The notes under the pieces are model-generated. The model did not search any database and was not told where the DNA came from. It saw nothing but the letters and a program-made list of their open reading frames with translations. Shown piece after piece: positions 8,854-16,985 of a DNA stretch of 57,196 bases. The position numbers and the translations under genes were made by a program. Within the stretch, counting starts at the first letter, position 1. The number at the start of each line of letters is the position of its first letter. The stretch covers positions 1-57,196 of the forward strand of contig JBIQLN010000021.1 in assembly GCA_044464225.1 (NCBI GenBank). Reading direction: 5' to 3'. The stretch is from 66-474 sp044464225 (GTDB lineage: Bacteria > Pseudomonadota > Gammaproteobacteria > Xanthomonadales > Rhodanobacteraceae).

Positions 8854-11451
8854 ATGTCCGCCACCGCCACCCCGCCGCTTGCGCCCGACGCGCCCTGGGT
8901 CGTGCTGAAGTTCGGCGGCACCAGTGTCGCGACCGCCGAACGCTGGCGCACGATCCTGGACCTTGCCGCGGCGCGTCGCGCCGAGGGCATGCGCGTGCTG
9001 GTGGTGGTGTCCGCGCTGTCGGGCGTCACCGATGCGCTGAAGGCGCTGTGTACATGTGCGCCCGCCGAGCGAGAAGCGGCTCTGGCGAGCGTCATCGCGC
9101 GCCATCGCGAATTGGCCGGGCAGATGCAGCTTGCCGACATCGGGCGGGTGGAGCGTTGGCTGGCGGCCCTGGGAGCATCGATCGCGGCCGCAGCGCCGGA
9201 TCGGCTGACGTGGCACGCAACGGTGCAGGCACATGGCGAATTGCTGTCCAGTTCCATCGGCGCGGCGTTCATGACCGCGAACGGATTGCCCACCGAATGG
9301 CTGGATGCGCGCGAGGCCCTGGTGGCGCGCGAATTGCCGTTCCTCAACGAACGCGCGCGCGTGCTGTCGGCCCAGGTGCAGGCCGATCCCGATGCCGCTT
9401 TCGCGGCCCGGCTCGCCGCGCGCGGCGACGTTTTCATCTCGCAAGGGTTCATCGCGCGCAACGGCGAGGGCGAAACCGTGCTGCTGGGACGCGGCGGTTC
9501 GGACACGTCGGCCGCGTACATGGGGGCCCTGCTGCGCGCGGCGCGGGTGGAAATCTGGACGGACGTCGCCGGGATGTTCACCGCCGATCCGCGTCAGGTG
9601 CCGGGTGCGCGCCTGCTGCAGCACCTCGATTACGACGAAGCGCAGGAAATCGCGACGACCGGCGCCAAGGTGCTGCATGCGCGCTGCCTGTCGCCGTGCC
9701 GGCGTGCGCGCGTGCCGCTGTGGGTGAAGGATACGCGGCATCCGGATCTCGACGGCACGGCGGTGGCCCCGCAGCCTGCCGAAATGGCACCCAGCATCAA
9801 GGCCATCAGCTCGCGCCGCGGCATCACGCTGGTGTCGATGGAAACTTCCGGCATGTGGCAGCAGGTGGGCTTCCTTGCCGACGTGTTCGCGTTGTTCAAG
9901 GAGCACGGCCTGTCGGTGGACCTGATCGGCTCGGCGGAAACCAACGTCACGGTTTCGTTGGACCCCACCGAAAACCTGCTGGATTCCGACGTGGTGGCGG
10001 CGCTCGCGGCCGATCTCGCCAAGGTTTGCCGCGTCAAGGTGATCGCGCCGTGCGCGGCGGTGACGCTGGTCGGGCGCGGCATGCGTTCGATGCTGCATCG
10101 GCTGTCGGGCGTGCTGGCCGAGTTCGGCCGGATGCGCGTGCACCTGATTTCGCAATCGTCCAACAACCTCAACCTGACGTTCGTGGTGGACGAGGGTATG
10201 CTGGACGGCTTGTTGCCACGCCTGCACGAATTGCTGATCCGCGCCGGCGCGTTGCGCACCGATGACACGACCTTGTTCGGTCCCAGTTGGCAATCGCTGT
10301 ACGGGGAAAGCGGAACGCGCGCGCGTGCGCCGTGGTGGCGTGCGGCGCGCGCCGAGTTGCTGGACCTTGCGCGGGCGACGCCGCGTTATGTTTACAACCT
10401 GCCGACGATCCGCGAACGCGCGCGTGCGTTGCGGGCGATGCGATCGGTCGATCGCGTGTATTACGCGATCAAGGCCAACGCGCATCCCGCGGTCCTCCGC
10501 GCGCTGGCGCAGGAAGGACTGGGGCTGGAATGCGTGTCGCCGGGGGAACTGGACGCCGTGGACGCGATCGCCGAAGCACGTGAATCCCCGCGCCTGTTCA
10601 CGCCCAATTTCGCGCCGCGTGACGACTACGAAGGCGCGCTGCAGCGCGGGGTGCCGGTGACGCTGGACGCACTGCACCCGTTGCAACACTGGCCGGAGCT
10701 GTTCGCCGGGCGAGAACTGATGTTGCGCGTGGACCTCGGGCGCGGGCTTGGCCATCACGACAAGGTGCGCACGGGCGGCGCCGGCAGCAAGTTCGGGCTG
10801 CCGCTGGAACACCTCGAAGCGTTCATGGAACTCACGCGCCGACACGACGTGCGCATCGCGGGCCTGCACGCGCACCTCGGATCCGGAATCCTTGATGCCT
10901 CGCACTGGCCGGCCGTGTGCGGGCAACTCGCAAGCATCGCCGAACGCGTCGGCAGCGTCCGCACGCTCAACCTGGGCGGCGGTCTCGGGGTACCCGCGCA
11001 CCCCGGCGAAGCGGAACTCGATCTTGCGGCCGTCGACGCGGCGCTCGCCGAAGTGAAGAGTACGTATCCGCAGTACGAACTGTGGCTGGAGCCCGGCCGC
11101 TGGCTGGTCGCGGACGCGGGGGTGCTGTTGGCGCGCGTCACCCAGACCAAGCGCAAGGGCACCTTCGATTATCTTGGCTGCGATGCCGGCATGCACACCC
11201 TGATCCGACCCGCCTTGTATGATGCGTGGCACGAGATCGTGAACCTTTCGCGGCTGGATGCGCCGGCCGGGATCGTCTATCAAGTGGTGGGCCCGATCTG
11301 CGAATCCGGCGACGTGCTGGGCGCCGACCGCCACCTGCCACGCAGCGAGGAAGGCGACGTGTTGTTGATCGCGCAAACCGGCGCCTACGGCGAATCGATG
11401 TCATCGCGCTACAACCTGCGCGCGCTTGCCGAACCGGCGATCCTCGAATGA
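8854..11451 (+). CDS. Bifunctional aspartate kinase / diaminopimelate decarboxylase
   Basis: This 865-residue fusion carries the first and last steps of lysine synthesis. The N-terminal aspartokinase (about 10-290) begins KFGGTSV at residue 19 and is followed by two ACT-type domains (about 310-465), where lysine feedback usually acts. The C-terminal half (about 470-865) is a fold-III PLP decarboxylase with the PLP lysine in YYAIKAN (Lys540), a GGGLGV phosphate-binding loop, and the CESGD motif from Cys816 that completes the active site. The fusion is characteristic of Xanthomonadales. Upstream in-frame sequence lacks family similarity, so ATG 8854 is preferred. The stop overlaps the murL start (ATGA), linking DAP metabolism to murein precursor genes. 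Confidence 0.95.
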   Translation: MSATATPPLAPDAPWVVLKFGGTSVATAERWRTILDLAAARRAEGMRVLVVVSALSGVTDALKALCTCAPAEREAALASVIARHRELAGQMQLADIGRVERWLAALGASIAAAAPDRLTWHATVQAHGELLSSSIGAAFMTANGLPTEWLDAREALVARELPFLNERARVLSAQVQADPDAAFAARLAARGDVFISQGFIARNGEGETVLLGRGGSDTSAAYMGALLRAARVEIWTDVAGMFTADPRQVPGARLLQHLDYDEAQEIATTGAKVLHARCLSPCRRARVPLWVKDTRHPDLDGTAVAPQPAEMAPSIKAISSRRGITLVSMETSGMWQQVGFLADVFALFKEHGLSVDLIGSAETNVTVSLDPTENLLDSDVVAALAADLAKVCRVKVIAPCAAVTLVGRGMRSMLHRLSGVLAEFGRMRVHLISQSSNNLNLTFVVDEGMLDGLLPRLHELLIRAGALRTDDTTLFGPSWQSLYGESGTRARAPWWRAARAELLDLARATPRYVYNLPTIRERARALRAMRSVDRVYYAIKANAHPAVLRALAQEGLGLECVSPGELDAVDAIAEARESPRLFTPNFAPRDDYEGALQRGVPVTLDALHPLQHWPELFAGRELMLRVDLGRGLGHHDKVRTGGAGSKFGLPLEHLEAFMELTRRHDVRIAGLHAHLGSGILDASHWPAVCGQLASIAERVGSVRTLNLGGGLGVPAHPGEAELDLAAVDAALAEVKSTYPQYELWLEPGRWLVADAGVLLARVTQTKRKGTFDYLGCDAGMHTLIRPALYDAWHEIVNLSRLDAPAGIVYQVVGPICESGDVLGADRHLPRSEEGDVLLIAQTGAYGESMSSRYNLRALAEPAILE

Positions 11452-12812
11452 CTCCGGCTGCAGATCCTCGTTCGGCGCGGGCTTTCCGGTTCGTGCGTTG
11501 CGGCTACGCCGACGGCGTAGCCGAACTCGTATACGCGTTCGATGATGGTCCCGAACTGATCGAGCGCATCCGTTTTCCCGAGCCACCCGGCTTGTCCGCG
11601 GAGGCACGCCGCGCGTTCGATGCCGCGCTCGGCATGCTGCATTGGATTGCAGGTGTCAGTTACTACAAGGCTGGCCTTCCGCCGCGTATCGAGGTGGAAA
11701 CGGGCGCTCTGGATGGCGCCACCGCCGACCTGCTCGATGCGCTGTACCTGCACGGGCTTGGCGAGTTCGCATACCGCAACGGCGTGGACTTGCGCGGGAA
11801 AATCGCGTTTCCGCGATCGAGCGCGCCCGCCCGCCCCGTTCCAACCTCCCGCTTGAACGAAAGGGGAGGTGCGTCGCGCGTGCTGGTGCCGATTGGCGGC
11901 GGCAAGGATTCGCTGGTCGTGGTGGAAGCGCTCAAGGCCATTGGTGCCGATGCAACCGCCGCCTGGGTCGGCGCGTCACCGTTGATCGCGGCAGTCGCCG
12001 CACGCACCGGATTGCCGACGCTCGCCATTGGTCGCGAGCTGTCGCCGGTGCTGTTCGACTACAACCGGATGGGCGCATGGAACGGCCACATCCCTGTCAC
12101 CGCGATCAACTCGGCCATCCTCGCGTGCGCGGCCATCCTGTATGGTTACGACGGCATTGCGTTCGCCAACGAGCGTTCCGCCTCGGCTGCGACGTTGGAA
12201 TACATGGGCGGCCAGGTGAACCACCAGTGGAGCAAGGGCTGGGCGTTCGAGCAGGCGTTCGCGACGTGGCTGCACACCCACGTCGCCGCTGACCTGGATT
12301 ACTTCTCGTTGCTGCGGCCCTTTTCCGAGGTTGCGGTCACGCGCGCATTCGCGAAATCCGGAAGCGCGTATTTCGATGCGTTTTCGAGTTGCAACCGCAA
12401 CTTCAGGATCATGGGTCCGAAGCCCGCGGATCGCTGGTGCGGCCACTGTCCGAAGTGCCACTTCGTGTTCCTGGCGCTCGCGCCCTTCCTGCCCAAGCCG
12501 CGCCTGTTGCAGGTCTTCGGCGGCAATCTGCTGGATGACGAATCGCAGGCCGCCGGGTTCGACGCGCTGATCGAATACCGCAACCACAAGCCATTCGAAT
12601 GCGTGGGCGAAGCGTCGGAAGCGCGTGCCGCGTTCGCGGCGCTGGCGGCGCGGCCGGAATGGCGCGAAGACGCCCTGGTGACGCGTTTCCGCGAGGAAAT
12701 CCTGCCGCAACTCGACGCGTCGCAGCTCGCGCTGGAACCCTGGCTCGCCGCATCGGGCGAGCATGGCGTGCCGCCGCGGTTCGAGGCCGCGTTGGGCTGG
12801 ATTGTCGGCTGA
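11448..12812 (+). CDS. murL: UDP-MurNAc-L-alanyl-L-glutamate epimerase MurL
   Basis: MurL epimerises the terminal L-Glu of UDP-MurNAc-L-Ala-L-Glu to D-Glu, replacing glutamate racemase in the pathway described in Xanthomonas. The 454-residue product has a PP-loop-like nucleotide motif GGGKDSL (150-156), an ANERSAS segment, NRNFRIMG, and a CGHCPKC cluster (Cys331, 334, 337) as expected for this family. It is coupled to the lysine-enzyme gene upstream and precedes the partner ligase murD2 by a short gap. Assignment rests on family motifs and this gene pair. An alternative annotation would be a generic ATP-pyrophosphatase-fold protein. Confidence 0.87.
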   Translation: MTPAADPRSARAFRFVRCGYADGVAELVYAFDDGPELIERIRFPEPPGLSAEARRAFDAALGMLHWIAGVSYYKAGLPPRIEVETGALDGATADLLDALYLHGLGEFAYRNGVDLRGKIAFPRSSAPARPVPTSRLNERGGASRVLVPIGGGKDSLVVVEALKAIGADATAAWVGASPLIAAVAARTGLPTLAIGRELSPVLFDYNRMGAWNGHIPVTAINSAILACAAILYGYDGIAFANERSASAATLEYMGGQVNHQWSKGWAFEQAFATWLHTHVAADLDYFSLLRPFSEVAVTRAFAKSGSAYFDAFSSCNRNFRIMGPKPADRWCGHCPKCHFVFLALAPFLPKPRLLQVFGGNLLDDESQAAGFDALIEYRNHKPFECVGEASEARAAFAALAARPEWREDALVTRFREEILPQLDASQLALEPWLAASGEHGVPPRFEAALGWIVG

Positions 12813-12848
12813 CGCCGCAAGCGCCGACGGTCGATAATGCACCATCCC

Positions 12849-14210
12849 ATGCGCTTCGAAGATCTCGCCAATGCCGCTGTCGCGATCTGGGGCTATGGCC
12901 GCGAGGGCCGCAGCGTGCTCACGGCGTTGCGCAGGCGCTTTCCCGTCAAGCCGCTGACGCTGTACTGCAAGGCAGACGAAGCTGGAGTCGCGCGCGATCG
13001 CAATGACGAGCATCTGCGCGTGATCGATGCGCCGCCCGATGCGGATGCACTTTCCTCGTACGACATCGTGATCAAATCACCGGGCATCAGCGCCTACAAA
13101 TCCGAAATCGTCGCGGCACAGGCGCGCGGCACCCGTTTCACCTCCGGCACCGCGTTGTGGTTCGGCGCGAATCCGGACGAGCGCGTCGTCGCCGTCACCG
13201 GCACCAAGGGCAAGAGCACCACCACCGCATTGATGGCGCATTGCGCGCGGGCGCTGGGCGTTCGCACCGCCCTGGCCGGCAACATCGGATTGCCGCTGCT
13301 GGAGCTGGACGGTCAGCGCGCGGATCTGTGGGCGATCGAGCTTTCCAGCTTCCAGACCGGTGAGGCGGGGCCGGTCGACCTGGGCGTCGTGGTGAGCCTC
13401 GGCGAGGAGCACCTCGACTGGCATGGCACGCGCGAGCGCTACGTCGCCGACAAGCTGAAACTTGCGGCCGTGTCGCGCACGTTGCTGGTGGATGCCGAAT
13501 CGCCGCCGCTGATGCAACACACTGCCGCGCACGCGCAACGCCGGACCTTCGATGATCGGGGTGGCTGGCATGTTGCGGATGGTTTCATCCGTCGCGGTGG
13601 CGACGAGGTTTTCCGGGTGCGCGAACTGCCGTTGCACGGCACGCACAACGCGCACAATGCCTGCGCGGCCTTGGCCGCGATCGAGTTGCTCGGCATGGAT
13701 GCCCGCGCCGCGGCCGCTTCGCTCGCCGCATTCAAGCCGCTGCCGCATCGCCTGACGTCAGTGGGCGTGCGCGATGGCGTGGAATGGATCGATGATTCCA
13801 TCAGCACCACGCCCGATGCCGCGCTGGCGGCGCTGGAAAGCCTGCACGGCCGGGCGGTGACCTTGATACTGGGCGGACACGATCGCGGTCTCGACTGGAC
13901 CGGCTTCGCGCAGACGCTGTGCGTGCATCCCTGCAACGCGGTGGTGGTACAGGGCGCGGCCGGACCGCGTATCGCGAACACCTTGCGGGATGCCCACGTC
14001 GAGTGCATGGTTGCGCAGAGCGATGACCTTGCCGATGCTGTTGCCCGCGCCAAGGCTGCGGCGCCACCCGGCGGCGTGGTGCTGCTGTCGCCCGGCGCCC
14101 CGAGCTTCGACCAGTTCAGGGACTACGCCGAACGCGGTCGCGCCTTCGCGCGGCTCGCGGGTTTCGACGGCGACGCGATCGGCGAGATCACTGGCCTCGG
14201 CATCGCCTGA
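12849..14210 (+). CDS. murD2: UDP-MurNAc-L-alanine:L-glutamate ligase MurD2
   Basis: This Mur-ligase-family protein of 453 residues is predicted to add L-Glu (rather than D-Glu) to UDP-MurNAc-L-Ala, making the substrate of MurL. It shows the N-terminal Rossmann segment AIWGYGREGRS, the ATP loop GTKGKSTTT, the central AIELSSFQ and GEEHLDWH motifs, NAHNACAALAAIE, and the C-terminal LILGGHDRGLDW and LLSPGAPSFDQF motifs of MurD proteins. Two ATGs are possible, 12837 and 12849. A GATAAT sequence overlaps the first and would suit a short-leader transcript from the second. Substrate preference is inferred from pairing with murL. It converges on the next gene with three bases between stops. Confidence 0.85.
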   Translation: MRFEDLANAAVAIWGYGREGRSVLTALRRRFPVKPLTLYCKADEAGVARDRNDEHLRVIDAPPDADALSSYDIVIKSPGISAYKSEIVAAQARGTRFTSGTALWFGANPDERVVAVTGTKGKSTTTALMAHCARALGVRTALAGNIGLPLLELDGQRADLWAIELSSFQTGEAGPVDLGVVVSLGEEHLDWHGTRERYVADKLKLAAVSRTLLVDAESPPLMQHTAAHAQRRTFDDRGGWHVADGFIRRGGDEVFRVRELPLHGTHNAHNACAALAAIELLGMDARAAAASLAAFKPLPHRLTSVGVRDGVEWIDDSISTTPDAALAALESLHGRAVTLILGGHDRGLDWTGFAQTLCVHPCNAVVVQGAAGPRIANTLRDAHVECMVAQSDDLADAVARAKAAAPPGGVVLLSPGAPSFDQFRDYAERGRAFARLAGFDGDAIGEITGLGIA

Positions 14211-14213
14211 GGG

Positions 14214-14717
14214 TCACGCGCCGGCGGGCGTCGCGTTCACGGTATAGCCGGACAGCCGCCATTTCTTGTCGTTGTCGAGGTGGAACGAAATCAGCTCACG
14301 GATGGGCTTGGCATCGTTGCCGAACCGGGTCGCGAAGTTCACGTTGACGTACATGCCCGCCGGCAGCTTGCCGCCCTTGGAAATCGAACGGGTCACGCCT
14401 GCCACCTTGCGGGAACTCACCTTGCCCAGCTTGGCGCGATCGGCTTGCGTGGTCTTGACGAACTGGTCGCGCGTGACGGATTGCTTCGCGACATCGGAGG
14501 CCCGATCCCAGACCTCGCCGATCTGGCCGTTGTCGATCATCGCGACCACGGATTCGGCGTACGTTACCAATACCTGGTTCTGCTTCTGGATCGCGGCACG
14601 CTGCTCCGGCGTCAGTTGCTGGGGCGCTGCCTTTTGTGTGGACGCAGGTTGGGTTTGCGCGCTGGCGATGCCGGCAGCGCCGATCAACATGGCACAAACA
14701 AGCAGACGGGCGATCAT
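14214..14717 (-). CDS. DUF4019 domain secreted protein
   Basis: This is a 167-residue hypothetical protein with a clear signal peptide (MIARLLVCAMLIGAAGIASA, predicted cleavage near residue 20), a Gln/Ala-rich linker and a DUF4019-type domain (about 45-160). The latter shows the WDRASDVAKQSVTRDQF and PIRELISFHLDNDKKWRLSGY segments. The fold is probably an NTF2-like or cystatin-like sensor of about 110 residues, and no catalytic residues are evident. The predicted location is the periplasm. Neighbours give no functional clue: murD2 is convergent and a VOC protein gene lies upstream on the same strand. Confidence 0.8.
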   Translation of the reverse strand: MIARLLVCAMLIGAAGIASAQTQPASTQKAAPQQLTPEQRAAIQKQNQVLVTYAESVVAMIDNGQIGEVWDRASDVAKQSVTRDQFVKTTQADRAKLGKVSSRKVAGVTRSISKGGKLPAGMYVNVNFATRFGNDAKPIRELISFHLDNDKKWRLSGYTVNATPAGA

Positions 14718-14794
14718 GGGCTCACTCCATCGGTGCGGGAAGGGCTGAAGTTAGCACGCGGGCGGCGTTTCGCGAAGCAGCGGTTCGTGCGCCC

Positions 14795-15205
14795 TCAGGA
14801 TGCGGGTTCGGGGTCCTTCCCCTTCGTGTCGTAGCGCGACACCTCGATCAGGTTGCCGTCCGGGTCGCGGAAGTACACCGAGGTGATGGGTCCCCGCGCG
14901 CCGGTCCGCGGCACCGGCCCCTCTTCGATGCCGACGCCGGCGGTTTCGAGTTCGGCGACCACTTCAGCGATGGGCGTGCGGGTGATCAGGCAAACGTCCG
15001 CCGAGCCGGGCGTTGGCCGCGAGGCGTGCGGACGGAGCGGCGCCGCCGCCGGATGCAGGTTGATCTTTTGTTCACCGAAAGCCAGCGCACGACGCCCGCC
15101 GCCGAAAGTGACCGCTTGCATGCCGAGCACCTGCTCGTAGAACGCCACCGTCGCGTCCACATCGCGCACCGTCAATACCCAGTGGTCCAGGCGTTCGATC
15201 TTCAT
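14795..15205 (-). CDS. VOC-family (glyoxalase/dioxygenase superfamily) protein
   Basis: This 136-residue single-module VOC protein has the opening MKIERLDHWVL (His8 is a probable metal ligand), a TVAFYEQVLG helix, and the closing SVYFRDPDGNLIEVSRY motif whose Glu is the second ligand. The size and motif order fit small virulence-like or glyoxalase-like VOC proteins, but the reaction cannot be read from sequence. ATG 15205 follows a GGGA at good spacing; ATGs at 15211 and 15226 are alternatives. It is separated from the upstream OmpA-type gene by a strong terminator. Confidence 0.82.
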   Translation of the reverse strand: MKIERLDHWVLTVRDVDATVAFYEQVLGMQAVTFGGGRRALAFGEQKINLHPAAAPLRPHASRPTPGSADVCLITRTPIAEVVAELETAGVGIEEGPVPRTGARGPITSVYFRDPDGNLIEVSRYDTKGKDPEPAS

Positions 15206-15226
15206 GATCATCCCAACGGTACGCAT

Positions 15227-15255
15227 GAAAACGCGCCCGGAAAGTCCGGGCGCGT
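15227..15255 (-). terminator. Intrinsic terminator after the OmpA-type lipoprotein gene
   Basis: A perfect 11-bp stem (15231-15241 with 15245-15255) closes a 3-base loop. Read on the minus strand it is followed by TTTT. It lies 24 bp after the OmpA-type stop codon, in the correct orientation. Confidence 0.85.
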
Positions 15256-15278
15256 CGTTGCAGCCTGCATCGGGTGGA

Positions 15279-15866
15279 TCAGCTCGCCGAGCCGGCGAAA
15301 TCGATCACCAGCGATGCACGGCGATTGGGTTCGCCCGCGGCCCGCGTGGCACCCGGCTTCACCTGGCGATCGTGCGCCTCGCCATAGCTCACCGCGCGCA
15401 CCTGGCTGGGGGCCATGCCGTCGTTGTTGACGAGGTAATTGCGGACGGCATTCGCGCGCTGCTTGCCGAGCCGCTTGTTGTAGGCCGCGGAGCCGGCCGG
15501 ATCGGCGAAGCCTTCGACCGTGACAAGCGCGTCGGAATGATGCGTGCGCATCACCTTCGCGAACTCGTCCAGCATGGCCTTGTCGTTGTCCTGCAAGGTG
15601 GCTTCGTTGAAGGCGAAATGCGCGACGGTATCGACCCGGATGCGCCCCTGCATCGCCGTGATCTGGGTGTCGTACTTCGCGAAGTGGCTTTGCATGTCCT
15701 GTTGCAGCGAGTTGATCTGCTGCTGCAGGCTCTGGTCGGTATTCTGGAGCTTGGTGATCGCAGCGTCGAAATCGCTGCGCTTGACGTAGTTGGTGCAGCC
15801 GGCGAACGCGACCGTGGCCGTCACGCCGACGGCAAGGCACAGCGTGCGATAAACCTTGCTGGACAT
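15279..15866 (-). CDS. OmpA-family peptidoglycan-associated lipoprotein
   Basis: This 195-residue outer-membrane lipoprotein has a signal peptide ending in the lipobox FAGC with lipidated Cys24, a coiled-coil segment (about 35-75, rich in Q/L heptads, KLQNTDQSLQQQINSLQQD), and a C-terminal OmpA-like domain (about 80-190). The latter has VEGFADPAGS and NKRLGKQRANAVRNYL, which bind diaminopimelate in peptidoglycan. The architecture is like a Pal protein with an Lpp-like coiled coil in front. A strong AGGAG ribosome binding site precedes the ATG. It is monocistronic, bounded by the terminator downstream. Confidence 0.88.
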   Translation of the reverse strand: MSSKVYRTLCLAVGVTATVAFAGCTNYVKRSDFDAAITKLQNTDQSLQQQINSLQQDMQSHFAKYDTQITAMQGRIRVDTVAHFAFNEATLQDNDKAMLDEFAKVMRTHHSDALVTVEGFADPAGSAAYNKRLGKQRANAVRNYLVNNDGMAPSQVRAVSYGEAHDRQVKPGATRAAGEPNRRASLVIDFAGSAS

Positions 15867-16034
15867 GCAGTCTTCTCCTCTCGGATCGGTCGCACCGCAG
15901 GACAGCGCGCGGAACGACGCGGGGAAATGTCGCGCTGCGTACCGGACCCTAACGCATGGAAGCAGGCTCGAAGATGAACGCGGGCACGCCCATTGCAGTC
16001 GCGTTCATGTGCGGGGTTCCCGGCCGCGGCGCCG

Positions 16035-16913
16035 TCAGGCGGCCTTTGTCATGCCGTCCAGCTCCGCGATCACTCCCGCGGGAAGCTCGATTTCGGCCGC
16101 GGCGAGGTTTTCGCGGAGGTGGGCCACCGACGAGGTGCCGGGAATCAGCAGGATGTTGGGCGCGCGCTGCAGCAACCACGCGAGCGCCACTTGCATCGGG
16201 GTGGCGCCGAGCCGATCCGCGACGCTGGAGAGCGTGGATGATTGCATCGGCGTGAAGCCGCCGAGCGGGAAGAAGGGCACGTAGGCGATGCCATCGCGTT
16301 CCAGCGCGTCGATCAGCGCTTCGTCGTCGCGGTGGATCAGGTTGTAGTGGTTCTGCACGCACACGATGTCGGTGATGCGACGGCCTTCCGCGACCTGCGC
16401 CTGGGTGGCGTTGCTCAAGCCGATGTGGCGCACGAGTCCCTTTTGCTGCAATTCCGCCAGCGTCGTCAGCGGTGCTTCGATGGAGCCTTCGCTGGGCCCG
16501 TATCCGCGGGTCGCCGGCATGATCCGCAGGTTCACGACCTCGAGCACGTCCAGCCCGAGGTTGCGCAGGTTGTCGTGAACGGCGTCGGTCAATGCCTGCG
16601 CAGACGAAGCCGGCAGCCATGATGCGTCCGCGCCGCGCCGCGCGCCGATCTTGGTGACGATCACCAGGTCATCGGGGTAGGGATGCAGCGCTTCGCGGAT
16701 GATCTGGTTGGTGACGTGCGGGCCGTAGAAGTCGCTGGTGTCGATGTGGTCGACGCCGCTGGCAATCGCCTTGCGCAGGACCGCGCGTGCACCATCCGGG
16801 TCCCGGGGCGGCCCGAACACCCCGGGCCCCGCGAGCTGCATCGCGCCATAGCCTAGGCGCTTGACCCTGCGCGAGCCGAGCTTGAACGTTCCGGATCGAG
16901 CGATGTTCGTCAT
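16035..16913 (-). CDS. Aldo/keto reductase, PdxI/YdbC-like (predicted pyridoxal reductase)
   Basis: This 292-residue NADPH-dependent aldo/keto reductase closely follows the motif pattern of Escherichia coli YdbC (PdxI, pyridoxal reductase). It has DTSDFYGPH with the Asp and Tyr of the tetrad, VIVTKIG with the Lys, VVNLRIMP where most AKRs carry the catalytic His, AYVPFFPLGGFTPMQSSTLS, and PNILLIPGTSSVAHLREN near the cofactor pocket. From memory NLR is also normal in YdbC. An AAGGAG ribosome binding site lies before ATG 16913. A run of ten G residues lies 27 bp upstream of the start. Function is a family-based prediction. Confidence 0.85.
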   Translation of the reverse strand: MTNIARSGTFKLGSRRVKRLGYGAMQLAGPGVFGPPRDPDGARAVLRKAIASGVDHIDTSDFYGPHVTNQIIREALHPYPDDLVIVTKIGARRGADASWLPASSAQALTDAVHDNLRNLGLDVLEVVNLRIMPATRGYGPSEGSIEAPLTTLAELQQKGLVRHIGLSNATQAQVAEGRRITDIVCVQNHYNLIHRDDEALIDALERDGIAYVPFFPLGGFTPMQSSTLSSVADRLGATPMQVALAWLLQRAPNILLIPGTSSVAHLRENLAAAEIELPAGVIAELDGMTKAA

Positions 16914-16985
16914 CGTGGTTCTCCTTGTGCGTGGGTGGCGGGGGGGGGGCGATGTTCGTTGCCGTGTCCATGCCCATCGACATGG

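Noticed and set aside
12849..14210. Canonical murD.
   Set aside because: The gene sits next to murL outside the main division/cell-wall cluster, which fits murD2. Substrate choice still needs an assay.
16035..16913. Loss of the catalytic His in the aldo/keto reductase.
   Set aside because: From memory NLR at this place is normal in YdbC/PdxI-type members, so it is not a degraded enzyme.
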